Shown here piece by piece: positions 1 through 6,252 of a stretch of 9,510 bases of DNA. Position 1 is the stretch's first letter. Every line of letters begins with the position of its first letter. A model generated the notes under the pieces. That model was not told the DNA's origin. It ran no database searches and saw nothing but the letters and a program-made list of their open reading frames with translations. A program made the position numbers and the translations under genes. The stretch is taken from the NCBI GenBank assembly GCA_022822575.1, contig JAJEBJ010000011.1, forward strand, positions 1-9,510, read 5' to 3'. The stretch comes from Alphaproteobacteria bacterium (GTDB lineage: Bacteria > Pseudomonadota > Alphaproteobacteria > SP197).

Positions 1-117
1 GGCCGAAATCAGGCACAGGTTGAGTATGGAGAGAGCCACCACCCAGGACTGTCCCAGACCCGTGATGACGAGAAGGGCCACCATCGCAGCAAGGCAGAGC
101 ATTCCGCGGGTTGACAT
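1..117 (-). CDS. livM: Branched-chain amino acid-type ABC permease LivM, N-terminal fragment
   Basis: This is the first 39 codons of a gene that continues beyond base 1. The ATG at 117-115 lies two bases after the livH stop, so it is the next cistron of the operon. The peptide begins MSTRGMLCLAAMVALLVITG and continues as an almost unbroken hydrophobic run (SWVVALSILNLCLISA), as expected for the first membrane segments of a LivM-type inner-membrane permease. In HAAT importers LivM pairs with LivH to form the channel, so family, position and hydrophobicity agree. The ribosome-binding site is weak (an AAGG about 11 bases upstream, inside livH), which fits translational coupling. The fragment is too short to recognise by sequence alone; the call rests mainly on its place directly after livH. 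Confidence 0.8.
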   Translation of the reverse strand, partial: MSTRGMLCLAAMVALLVITGLGQSWVVALSILNLCLISA

Positions 118-119
118 GA

Positions 120-1136
120 TCAGATGACCTTGCCCCTGAAGATCCCGGTCGGGCGGATCAGAAGCACCACGATGAGAATGATGAAACTGACGGCGAACTT
201 GTACTCCGTCGCCATGACCTGGATGAGCCCCTCGGGTTGCCAGCCTTCGGGAAACAGGTAGATGAGGAACTTGCGGTAGGCATAGGTGAGAGCAATCTCG
301 GAGAATGCGACCACGTATCCGCCGATGACGGCGCCGAGAGGGTGTCCGATGCCGCCGACAATGGCAGCGGCAAATGTGGGCAACAGCAGGTTGAAGTAGG
401 TGTAGGGCCTGAAACTCTTGTCGAGGCCATAGAGGGTGCCGGCCACGGTGGCGAGTGTTGCGGAAATGAGCCACGCCACCATCACGATGCGCTCGGGGCT
501 GACACCGCTCAGGAGCGCCAGGTCCTCGTTGTCCGACCACGCCCTCATCGCCTTGCCTGTGCGCGTTCGCTGCAGGAACCAGAAGAGCAGTGTGCCGGCA
601 AGGCACGTCACGGCGACGGTGAGGCCTTGCGAGACCTTGATGGCGAGTCCCTCCTGCAACCCGGTCGCGTCCCTGAACTCCCGCACCTTGAGAAGGAACC
701 GCGCGCCATCGTCCAGACTCCTGTCCTTCGTGCCGATCGCCATCCGAACAAGGCCGTTCATCACCAGCATGACGCCGAAAGAGGAAATGACGAACATGAT
801 CGCCGGGCTTCTCTTGCGGCGGTGGAATCGGTAAACGCAACGATCGGTCAGAAGGCAGATCCCGATAGCCGCGGCAATGCCTGCAGGCATGGCAATAAGC
901 GCCGTCGGCAAGGGCCTGATGGTGAGGCCGAAGTCCTGGAACAGCCAGATTGCGAAGATCGTGACCATGGTTCCGAACGCCATGACATCGCCATGAGCAA
1001 AATTGGCGAAGCGGAGAATGCCGAAGATGATGGTGAGGCCCAGGGCGCACAGAGCCAGTTGTGAACCATAGGCAATGCCGGGAACCAGCACGAAGTTGGT
1101 GAACAGGACACCGGCATTGAGAATGTCGTCCACCAT
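120..1136 (-). CDS. livH: Branched-chain amino acid-type ABC transporter permease LivH
   Basis: A 338-residue polytopic inner-membrane protein, one of the two channel subunits of a HAAT-family importer. Family hallmarks are visible: an early segment GLTIIFGILRFANFAHGD (around residues 33-50), where LivH proteins carry the conserved NFAHG; the cytoplasmic loop RTRTGKAMRAWSDNEDLALL near residue 190, which contacts the ATPases; and the glycine-rich AAAIVGGIGHPLGAVIGG near 260. The protein is about 30 residues longer than typical LivH. The extra length seems to lie in a hydrophilic stretch around residues 133-170 that may be periplasmic. The start overlaps the livF stop by one base (TGATG). A GGGAGG at 1145-1140 is only 3 bases from the ATG; the GTG codon next in frame would be better spaced. 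The transported substrate cannot be deduced: relatives move amino acids, amides, urea and other small compounds. Confidence 0.93.
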   Translation of the reverse strand: MVDDILNAGVLFTNFVLVPGIAYGSQLALCALGLTIIFGILRFANFAHGDVMAFGTMVTIFAIWLFQDFGLTIRPLPTALIAMPAGIAAAIGICLLTDRCVYRFHRRKRSPAIMFVISSFGVMLVMNGLVRMAIGTKDRSLDDGARFLLKVREFRDATGLQEGLAIKVSQGLTVAVTCLAGTLLFWFLQRTRTGKAMRAWSDNEDLALLSGVSPERIVMVAWLISATLATVAGTLYGLDKSFRPYTYFNLLLPTFAAAIVGGIGHPLGAVIGGYVVAFSEIALTYAYRKFLIYLFPEGWQPEGLIQVMATEYKFAVSFIILIVVLLIRPTGIFRGKVI

Positions 1137-1840
1137 CAGCCTCCCAGAAACGAACGGCGGACGTTCTCATCGGCCAGCAGTTCCCTGCCACTCGCCGTAT
1201 GCCGGTTCTCCCCGGTCACGAGAACATAGCCCCGGTCAGCGATGGAAAGGGCCTGGGCGGCATTCTGCTCGACCATGAGAACCGCAACGCCGCTGGCGCG
1301 AATGCCGATGATGCGATCGAAGAGATCGTCCATCACGATCGGCGAAACACCGGCTGTCGGCTCATCGAGCATGAGGACATCGGGTTCCGTCATCAGCGCA
1401 CGTGCGACGGCAACCTGCTGACGCTGGCCGCCTGAGAGTTCACCGGCCGGCTGCCGCAGCCTGTCCTTGAGAACCGGAAACAGTTCGAGAACGCTCGCGA
1501 GCGTTTCCGAGACATCATCCCGGCGCAGGAATGCGCCCATCTCGAGGTTCTCCCGGACGGTCATCCCGGCAAACACGTTGGCGGTCTGAGGCACGAAGGC
1601 CATACCGCGGCGCACCCGTTCGCGCATCGGCAGTCCCGTGATGTCCGAATCATCGAGCATGATCCTGCCACGGCTAAGGTCGATCATGCCGAAGATTGCC
1701 CGCATGGCTGTCGACTTTCCGGCCCCGTTGGGTCCGACGATGACGACAATCTCGCCCGCCTCGACCCGGACGCTGCAACCGTGGAGAATGTCGGCGCCGC
1801 CGTATCCACCCGTCATGTCTTCGCCGACGAGCACTTTCAT
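1136..1840 (-). CDS. livF: Branched-chain amino acid-type ABC transporter ATPase LivF
   Basis: A 234-residue cytoplasmic ATPase, the usual size of LivF. Visible motifs are Walker A GPNGAGKS (36-43), the Q-loop in FVPQTANVF (Gln85), the ABC signature LSGGQRQQVAVARAL (from 135) and Walker B VLMLDEPTAG (155-164), followed by VEQN, which LivF proteins have in place of the switch-histidine context. It would pair with LivG to power the LivH/LivM channel. The ATG overlaps the livG stop by four bases (ATGA, 1840-1837) and the stop overlaps livH by one base, so livG-livF-livH are probably translationally coupled. All catalytic motifs are intact. The alternative of another ABC ATPase is unlikely given the gene order. 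Confidence 0.95.
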   Translation of the reverse strand: MKVLVGEDMTGGYGGADILHGCSVRVEAGEIVVIVGPNGAGKSTAMRAIFGMIDLSRGRIMLDDSDITGLPMRERVRRGMAFVPQTANVFAGMTVRENLEMGAFLRRDDVSETLASVLELFPVLKDRLRQPAGELSGGQRQQVAVARALMTEPDVLMLDEPTAGVSPIVMDDLFDRIIGIRASGVAVLMVEQNAAQALSIADRGYVLVTGENRHTASGRELLADENVRRSFLGG

Positions 1841-2610
1841 GAAACTACTCGCGCCCCTCGGCGGCCGAGGTAGGCTTCGATGACGCGGGCATCGGATGTG
1901 ACATCCAGCGCGCTCCCGGTCGTCAGTACCTTGCCCTCGGCCATCACCACCACGGGGTCACACAGGCGAGAAACAAAGTCCATGTCGTGCTCGATCATGC
2001 AAAAGGTGTAACCGCGCTCCCGGTTGAGCCGGATGATGGCATCACCGATGGATCGCAGCAGGGTGCGGTTGACGCCGGCGCCCACCTCGTCGAGAAGAAC
2101 GATCCTGGCATCAACCATCATGGTCCGTCCGAGTTCAAGGAGCTTCTTCTGCCCCCCGGAAAGATTGCCGGCCACTTCATCTGCGACCTCATCGAGATCA
2201 AGGAACTCGATCACTTCAGAAGCTTTCCTGGCGACGGCCTCCTCTTCGTGGCGGACGCGTGAGGGCTGCAACCAGACCTTGACGAGACTTTCACCTGACT
2301 GGTTTCCCGGAACCATCATCAGGTTTTCGCGCACGGTAAGGCGGGAGAATTCCTGAGCGATCTGGAAAGTTCGCAGCAGGCCGCGATGAAACAGTTCGTG
2401 GGGTGGCAGACCGGTGATGTTCTCGTCGTGAAGCCAGACCTCGCCGGAGGTCGGCGACAACATGCCGGCAATGATGTTGAAGAGCGTGGTCTTGCCGGCG
2501 CCATTGGGACCGATGAGCCCTGTGATCGTCCCCTCATCGATGGTCAGGGAAACGCCGTCCACGGCCCTCAGACCCCCGAAGTGCCTGGTCAGGGCACAGA
2601 TTCGGATCAT
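1837..2610 (-). CDS. livG: Branched-chain amino acid-type ABC transporter ATPase LivG
   Basis: A 257-residue ATPase of LivG type, the partner of LivF. It shows Walker A GPNGAGKT (34-41), the Q-loop in RTFQIAQEF (Gln83), the ABC signature LSGGQKKLLELGR (from 150), Walker B IVLLDEVGAGV (170-180) and the switch histidine in IEHDMDFV (His208). The residue after the catalytic Glu is Val rather than the more common Pro (DEVGAG for DEPTAG). This should still be active because D and E are kept. The start is unusual: no good Shine-Dalgarno precedes the ATG at 2610-2608, and the ATG lies in one arm of a perfect 8-bp hairpin (2603-2622). Starting at this ATG gives the usual LivG N-terminus just before HFGGLRAVDGVSL, so I keep it. 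Confidence 0.94.
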   Translation of the reverse strand: MIRICALTRHFGGLRAVDGVSLTIDEGTITGLIGPNGAGKTTLFNIIAGMLSPTSGEVWLHDENITGLPPHELFHRGLLRTFQIAQEFSRLTVRENLMMVPGNQSGESLVKVWLQPSRVRHEEEAVARKASEVIEFLDLDEVADEVAGNLSGGQKKLLELGRTMMVDARIVLLDEVGAGVNRTLLRSIGDAIIRLNRERGYTFCMIEHDMDFVSRLCDPVVVMAEGKVLTTGSALDVTSDARVIEAYLGRRGARVVS

Positions 2611-2622
2611 GCGAATGATCCG
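2603..2622 (-). promoter_or_regulatory. Start-codon hairpin of livG
   Basis: On the minus strand CGGATCAT, loop TCGC, ATGATCCG forms a perfect 8-bp stem with a four-base loop. The livG ATG is the first three bases of the 3' arm, so the folded mRNA would hide the start codon. No strong Shine-Dalgarno is visible nearby. It could make livG translation dependent on unfolding, or simply hold translation low. The base pairing is seen; the regulatory role is inferred. Confidence 0.5.
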
Positions 2623-2631
2623 GCAGACAAA

Positions 2632-2662
2632 GGGATCTGGCGACCGTCAGCCGCCAGATCCT
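2632..2662 (-). terminator. Intercistronic stem-loop between livK and livG
   Basis: GGATCTGGCG (2633-2642) pairs perfectly with CGCCAGATCC (2652-2661) around a 9-base loop, with a G-U pair at the base. It lies 18 bases after the livK stop. On the minus strand the stem is followed by CTTTGTCT, a poor T tract, so it is more likely a leaky terminator or a 3'-end stabiliser than a full stop. Such structures after periplasmic binding-protein genes are known to let the binding protein be made in excess over membrane subunits. That role here is inferred from position. Confidence 0.6.
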
Positions 2663-2679
2663 GATGAAACGTCAGTGGC

Positions 2680-3888
2680 TCAGTGAATGGAGACAGTCTC
2701 GAATGCGCCGTCGACGATCGCCAACCGCTTGTACGAACCAAAGGACTCACCGATATCCGTCAGTTCCACGCCTGTGGCGCCGACATAGTCGATGTCGCTC
2801 CCCTCGGCGAGGAGAGCAAGACCGCGGGCGAGGTCACCCGGTCCGATGGCCTCGCCTGGAGCATTGGCAACCCCAAGCAGGCTGGAGCTGACAGCCGCCG
2901 AGTCGGTCGAGCCGGCCGCCTGGATGGCAAGCGCAATGAGAGCTGCTGCGTCATAGGAATTGCCGCAGAACGGGCAGTCTCCCGCCCTGCCGTTGTCCAT
3001 GGCGTAGCTGGCATACTCGGCAGCCTCGGGGGCGTCGGAACCCGGCAGCGTGCCGATCGTGTTGGCTGCTGCATCGCCAAGCGCTTCGATGACAGCGTCA
3101 CCGATCATGCCGTCCGCGATGACGAAATTCTCGAAGGCGCCGGTGTCGACGGAAGCCTGAATGATTCCCTTTCCGCCCTGGTCGGCATAGCCGAAGACGG
3201 CGAGATGCTCCGCTCCGGACGCTGCCAGGTTGGCGACTTCCGCTGAATAGTCCCCCTTGCCGTCTTCATGGGGAACCGTGGCGGCCACGCTTCCACCGAG
3301 AGCCTGGAACGCTCCTTCAAAGCTCGCCGCCAGACCTTTGCCATAGTCATTGTTGGTGTAGGTGACGGCGACGCTGGTGACGCCTTCGCTCACCAGAATC
3401 TCGGCAATCACCTCGCCCTGGCGGGCATCGGAGGGGGCCGTGCGGAAGAACAGGCCGTTGTCCTCGATCGTCGTCAGGGCTGGCGATGTTGCCGATGGCG
3501 ACACGATGACGATTCCGTTGGGCACGGCGACATTGTTGGTGACGGCAATGGTGACGCCTGAACAGTCCGCCCCCATGATCGCGACAACGGAATCAGAGGT
3601 CACGAGGCGTTCGGCCGACGCCGTTGCCGCGGCGGCATCGATGCAGGTCGAATCACCACGCACGGACACGATCGAACGGCCATCGAGCAACGCACCTGAT
3701 GCCGTGACTTCCTCCAGGGCGAGTTCCGCTGCCTCCGCCATGTCAGGGGTGAGGGATTCGATCGGCCCGGTGAAGCCAAGCAGGACTCCAACCTTGATGT
3801 CGTCGGCCATGGCGAGCGATGCCGACCCTATCGTCAAGGCCACCGCCCCGACCATGGACGTGATTCGCGCAGTGTTCAAAAGTCTCAT
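2680..3888 (-). CDS. livK: Branched-chain amino acid-type periplasmic binding protein
   Basis: A 402-residue ligand-binding protein of the Leu/Ile/Val type (periplasmic binding protein fold type I), which delivers substrate to LivHMGF. The N-terminus has a signal peptide with a hydrophobic core (MVGAVALTIGSASLAMA) and an AMA cleavage site, probably after Ala28. The mature protein begins DDIKVGVLLGFTGP, typical of the family, and continues with SPSATSPALT and TYTNNDYGKGLA, where relatives line the ligand cleft and hinge. A Cys pair sits in the segment GDCPFCGNSYDAAALIAL. The reading frame is open 71 codons further upstream, but that extension overlaps the preceding gene. The ATG at 3888 has GGGAG ten bases upstream and starts directly at the signal peptide. 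The specific ligand is unknown. Confidence 0.93.
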   Translation of the reverse strand: MRLLNTARITSMVGAVALTIGSASLAMADDIKVGVLLGFTGPIESLTPDMAEAAELALEEVTASGALLDGRSIVSVRGDSTCIDAAAATASAERLVTSDSVVAIMGADCSGVTIAVTNNVAVPNGIVIVSPSATSPALTTIEDNGLFFRTAPSDARQGEVIAEILVSEGVTSVAVTYTNNDYGKGLAASFEGAFQALGGSVAATVPHEDGKGDYSAEVANLAASGAEHLAVFGYADQGGKGIIQASVDTGAFENFVIADGMIGDAVIEALGDAAANTIGTLPGSDAPEAAEYASYAMDNGRAGDCPFCGNSYDAAALIALAIQAAGSTDSAAVSSSLLGVANAPGEAIGPGDLARGLALLAEGSDIDYVGATGVELTDIGESFGSYKRLAIVDGAFETVSIH

Positions 3889-3967
3889 GTCATGTGATCT
3901 CCCGATGTTCGTGTTCTGCAGCAAAGGTTCCGACCGGGCCGCTTCAGACCCGGAGAACGGAAGTATG

Positions 3968-4915
3968 TCACGGGGCCGGTCGACCGGCAATTGAACCGGA
4001 GCCTCCCCTGAGGCCTGCAAGGGCTTCGATGTGGTCGATTCCAAGACCGCAACATCCTCCCAGGACACGCACTCCCTTGTCGATCCAGTGGCGAGCCTCA
4101 CTGACGAGGTCCGCCGGGGCGATGATGTCAGTGAATTGCCACTCGGGCATGCGGAAGAATCCCGAATCGGGATAGGCGCTCATCGGCCCCTTCCATCTCC
4201 TGCGCAGAATGTCCAGCGCCGGACCGGTGGCATGAACATTACTGTGCATGACACCCACAACGTCCGGCCTGCCCTTCAGGGCCGTTTCGACACAGTCGGA
4301 AAACGGATAGTCCTCCCACACATAACTGACGATCTTTCCGTCAACAGACCGGGCGCTCAGGCCGCACCAGTATGGAAGTCCGGTCTCGCTTGCCGCCTCC
4401 AGGGCCAGATCCATATGCATTGGCCGCGACATCATCTCGAGAAGAATCAGATCGACACCGGCCTCACACCCCGCCGATGCCACCTCCTGGAAATTGGCGA
4501 GCACGACGTCGGGGGACGGACGCAGCGAAGGATCGTCGCGAGCATCCCCGGGAATCATGGGCATCTGGTGGGAAAGGGAGAGGGCTACGGCAACGTCACG
4601 ACCGCCTGACGTCCGATCACGGGCACGCTGGGCAATCTCCACTGCCCGGCGGGTGAGATGGGCCACCCTGTCGCCTGCCCCCTCCTGTTCCAGCATGTGC
4701 CGGGCGTTGGAAAACGTGTTGGCGCTGATGATGTCGGCTCCTGAGCGGATGTAGTCCTCGTGGATCTCGAGCAGGAGCTGGGGTGCGAGCTCCGTGGCAA
4801 GGGCACACCATGCGCCTGAACTCATCGGCGCTCCCCTTCTCTCGAGTTCGGTTCCCGTGGCGCCATCGAGTACGAGAATGTCGCCTCCATCGAGACGCTG
4901 GTTCAGGGTCACCAT
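3968..4915 (-). CDS. Homocysteine S-methyltransferase-family protein with altered zinc site
   Basis: A 315-residue TIM-barrel protein of the homocysteine S-methyltransferase/BHMT family (Pfam S-methyl_trans), which moves a methyl group from a donor such as betaine, S-methylmethionine or a sulfonium compound to a thiol. The N-terminal VLDGATGTELERRG (15-28) and the C-terminal GGCCG (286-290, Cys288-Cys289) are family signatures. The family normally binds zinc with three Cys, the first in a GVNC motif. Here the matching segment reads VGVMHSNV, with His224 in that place. It is the first gene of the operon, 79 bases before livK, with a GAGGA ribosome-binding site (4929-4925) nine bases before the ATG. 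Context suggests it handles methyl groups from the imported compound. Donor and acceptor are unknown and activity is not certain. Confidence 0.85.
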   Translation of the reverse strand: MVTLNQRLDGGDILVLDGATGTELERRGAPMSSGAWCALATELAPQLLLEIHEDYIRSGADIISANTFSNARHMLEQEGAGDRVAHLTRRAVEIAQRARDRTSGGRDVAVALSLSHQMPMIPGDARDDPSLRPSPDVVLANFQEVASAGCEAGVDLILLEMMSRPMHMDLALEAASETGLPYWCGLSARSVDGKIVSYVWEDYPFSDCVETALKGRPDVVGVMHSNVHATGPALDILRRRWKGPMSAYPDSGFFRMPEWQFTDIIAPADLVSEARHWIDKGVRVLGGCCGLGIDHIEALAGLRGGSGSIAGRPAP

Positions 4916-5032
4916 ACTTCGGGTTCCTCAGCACACGGTTGGATTGATGATTGCCGGCGTCACAAACACTTGTTGAGTCCCTTCAATCATGCATAAATTG
5001 TCTCCCACAACTTTGGGAGGTCAAACCCTGCA
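4916..5032. promoter_or_regulatory. Divergent intergenic control region
   Basis: These 117 bases separate the minus-strand methyltransferase/liv operon from the plus-strand binding-protein gene, so promoters for both directions should lie here. For the plus strand, TTGTTG (4970-4975) and CATAAA (4992-4997), 16 bases apart, are a modest candidate pair. For the minus strand, TTGACC (5024-5019) is a fair -35 but lacks a convincing -10. No regulator gene is present in the window. The dyad at 5002-5019 is listed separately. Confidence 0.4.
5002..5019 (+). promoter_or_regulatory. Dyad CTCCCA-N6-TGGGAG over the ribosome-binding site
   Basis: A perfect 6-bp inverted repeat with a 6-base spacer. Its right arm contains GGGAG of the GGGAGG Shine-Dalgarno (5015-5020) that serves the ATG at 5033, 12 bases downstream. 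In RNA the left arm could pair with and mask the ribosome-binding site; in DNA the dyad could be a repressor operator between the divergent promoters. The symmetry is seen, the role is inferred, and a six-base dyad can arise by chance. Confidence 0.4.
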
Positions 5033-6121
5033 ATGATCAGCCATCCTATCAATCGGCGCTTCGTCCTGAAGGGAACGGCAGCGGCCGGAGGAGTACTCGC
5101 CGCGCCTTCTGTCCTGCGGCGCGCCTGGGCTGCAGAGCCGATCAAGGTGTCGTCCTACGGCGGCTACTTCGAGGACATGCTGTCCCAGTACGCCTACCCT
5201 GCCTTCACGAAGGAGACGGGCATCGAGGTCGAGACCATATCCCAGCCAGGTGGATTCCAGTGGTTCGTCACCCTGAAGAACAGCATTGCGGCCGGCAGTC
5301 CCGCGGTTGACGTCACAATGGCGGCTCAGGGTTCGATGCGCCGGGCCACGGAAGTCTTCATTCCCCTGGACGAAGTGAACATTCCCAACCTCCAGAACGT
5401 CCATGACTACCTCATCCTGCGCAATGACATGGGGAGCCCGATCGGGGCGCCGGTGCTGGCCTGGTATGCCACATTCGTCACCAACACCGAGAGATGGCCG
5501 GATCCTCCGGTCTCGTGGGGTGACGCCTGGGATCCGAAGTTCGAGGGCGAGCTTGGATGGGGCCGACCGATGAGTTCGAGTTATCTCATCGATGTCATCA
5601 CCACGGTGTTCTTCGACGGCAACACAGAGATGATGGAAACCGACGAAGGTCTCATCACCTGCATGGAAAAGGCTGCCGAACTCAAGAACAACGTTCGCCT
5701 GTGGTTCAACGACGAAGGTCAGTTCCAGGCGATGTTGCAGTCGGGTGAGTTGACTGCCGGTCAGTACTACCACGACGTCACCTGGGTGATGGCCTCCGAC
5801 GGCTTTCCGGTACGTTCCACCTTCCCCAAGGAAGGCGGAATTATCGATTACGGTTCCTGGTGCATCGTCCAGGGGAGCGACAAGGTCGATGTCTGCAACG
5901 AATTCATCAACTGGTCGGTTTCTCCCGAAGCGCAGACCGTGATCACGGACAACCTGTGGACGGCACCCGTTCTGGCACGGAGCATGCTGCCGGACCTCAG
6001 CGATGAGGCGTTCGAACGGGCCTCGAGCACGATCAAGCCGATCATCCCCAACTACCAGCTCTACGTCGACAAGGGTGACTGGCTTGACGAGAAGTGGGAG
6101 GAATTCCTGGCAGACGTGTAA
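5033..6121 (+). CDS. Tat-exported PotD-like ABC substrate-binding protein
   Basis: A 362-residue periplasmic binding protein of the spermidine/putrescine type (COG0687, SBP fold type II). The N-terminus carries a twin-arginine signal, NRRFVLKGTAAAGG, followed by a hydrophobic stretch and a likely cleavage near AWAAEP, so it should be exported folded through Tat. The mature part opens IKVSSYGGYFEDML, as in this family. It later shows PVSWGDAWDPKFEGELGW, where PotD relatives have W..LWDP.., and then a tryptophan- and tyrosine-rich middle (LTAGQYYHDVTW) suited to cation-pi binding of amines. No permease or ATPase of its own is in the window. The gene is closed by the terminator at 6143-6180, so it seems monocistronic. 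The ligand is unknown; a polyamine or quaternary amine is plausible. Confidence 0.9.
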   Translation: MISHPINRRFVLKGTAAAGGVLAAPSVLRRAWAAEPIKVSSYGGYFEDMLSQYAYPAFTKETGIEVETISQPGGFQWFVTLKNSIAAGSPAVDVTMAAQGSMRRATEVFIPLDEVNIPNLQNVHDYLILRNDMGSPIGAPVLAWYATFVTNTERWPDPPVSWGDAWDPKFEGELGWGRPMSSSYLIDVITTVFFDGNTEMMETDEGLITCMEKAAELKNNVRLWFNDEGQFQAMLQSGELTAGQYYHDVTWVMASDGFPVRSTFPKEGGIIDYGSWCIVQGSDKVDVCNEFINWSVSPEAQTVITDNLWTAPVLARSMLPDLSDEAFERASSTIKPIIPNYQLYVDKGDWLDEKWEEFLADV

Positions 6122-6142
6122 TCCTGCCGGAATTGTCCCGAC

Positions 6143-6180
6143 AAGGAGGGACCGGAGAGCCGTCTCCGGTCCCTCTTTTT
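6143..6180 (+). terminator. Strong intrinsic terminator
   Basis: GAGGGACCGGAGA (6146-6158) pairs perfectly over 13 bp with TCTCCGGTCCCTC (6163-6175) around the loop GCCG, followed at once by TTTTT (6176-6180). It starts 25 bases after the binding-protein stop and should end that transcript. The Rieske gene downstream therefore probably needs its own promoter, or read-through. Confidence 0.95.
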
Positions 6181-6252
6181 GTGCGGTCTTGACCGACCCG
6201 CGTTTCTGCCTTGACAATCCCGTGCCGCGCTCCATGCCGGAGGTGTCACAGC
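6181..6252 (+). promoter_or_regulatory. Leader and probable promoter region of the Rieske/PhyH pair
   Basis: These 72 bases lie between a strong terminator and the Rieske start codon, so a promoter is expected. TTGACC (6189-6194) and a consensus TTGACA (6211-6216) are possible -35 boxes, but neither has a good -10 at the right distance. The second would leave almost no leader before the ATG. GGAGG (6239-6243), nine bases before the ATG at 6253, is a clear Shine-Dalgarno and decides that start. Confidence 0.35.

Noticed and set aside
237..1064. A 275-codon plus-strand frame opposite livH
   Set aside because: Highly charged, His-rich composition typical of antisense translation of a membrane-protein gene; livH is unmistakable on the other strand.
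3927..3958. Interrupted hairpin between the methyltransferase and livK
   Set aside because: Only 5 contiguous base pairs with an asymmetric bulge and 10-base loop, and no T tract; too weak to call a terminator or control element.
3889..4101. Upstream 71-codon extension of livK
   Set aside because: It would overlap the end of the methyltransferase and put a non-signal sequence before a perfect signal peptide; the ATG at 3888 has a proper ribosome-binding site.
4947..4990. 7-bp inverted repeat ATGATTG / CAATCAT separated by 30 bases in the divergent region
   Set aside because: In 117 bases a spaced 7-bp match is expected by chance fairly often, and the arms do not line up with any promoter element.
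5021..6235. A 404-codon open frame on the minus strand across the Tat binding-protein gene
   Set aside because: It mirrors a gene with clear family identity on the plus strand, its protein shows no recognisable domain, and its start region lies in the leader of the Rieske gene. High-GC codon bias readily opens antisense frames.
6211..6252. Earlier start for the Rieske oxygenase
   Set aside because: The extra 14 residues are not typical and have no Shine-Dalgarno, while the ATG at 6253 has GGAGG at nine bases.
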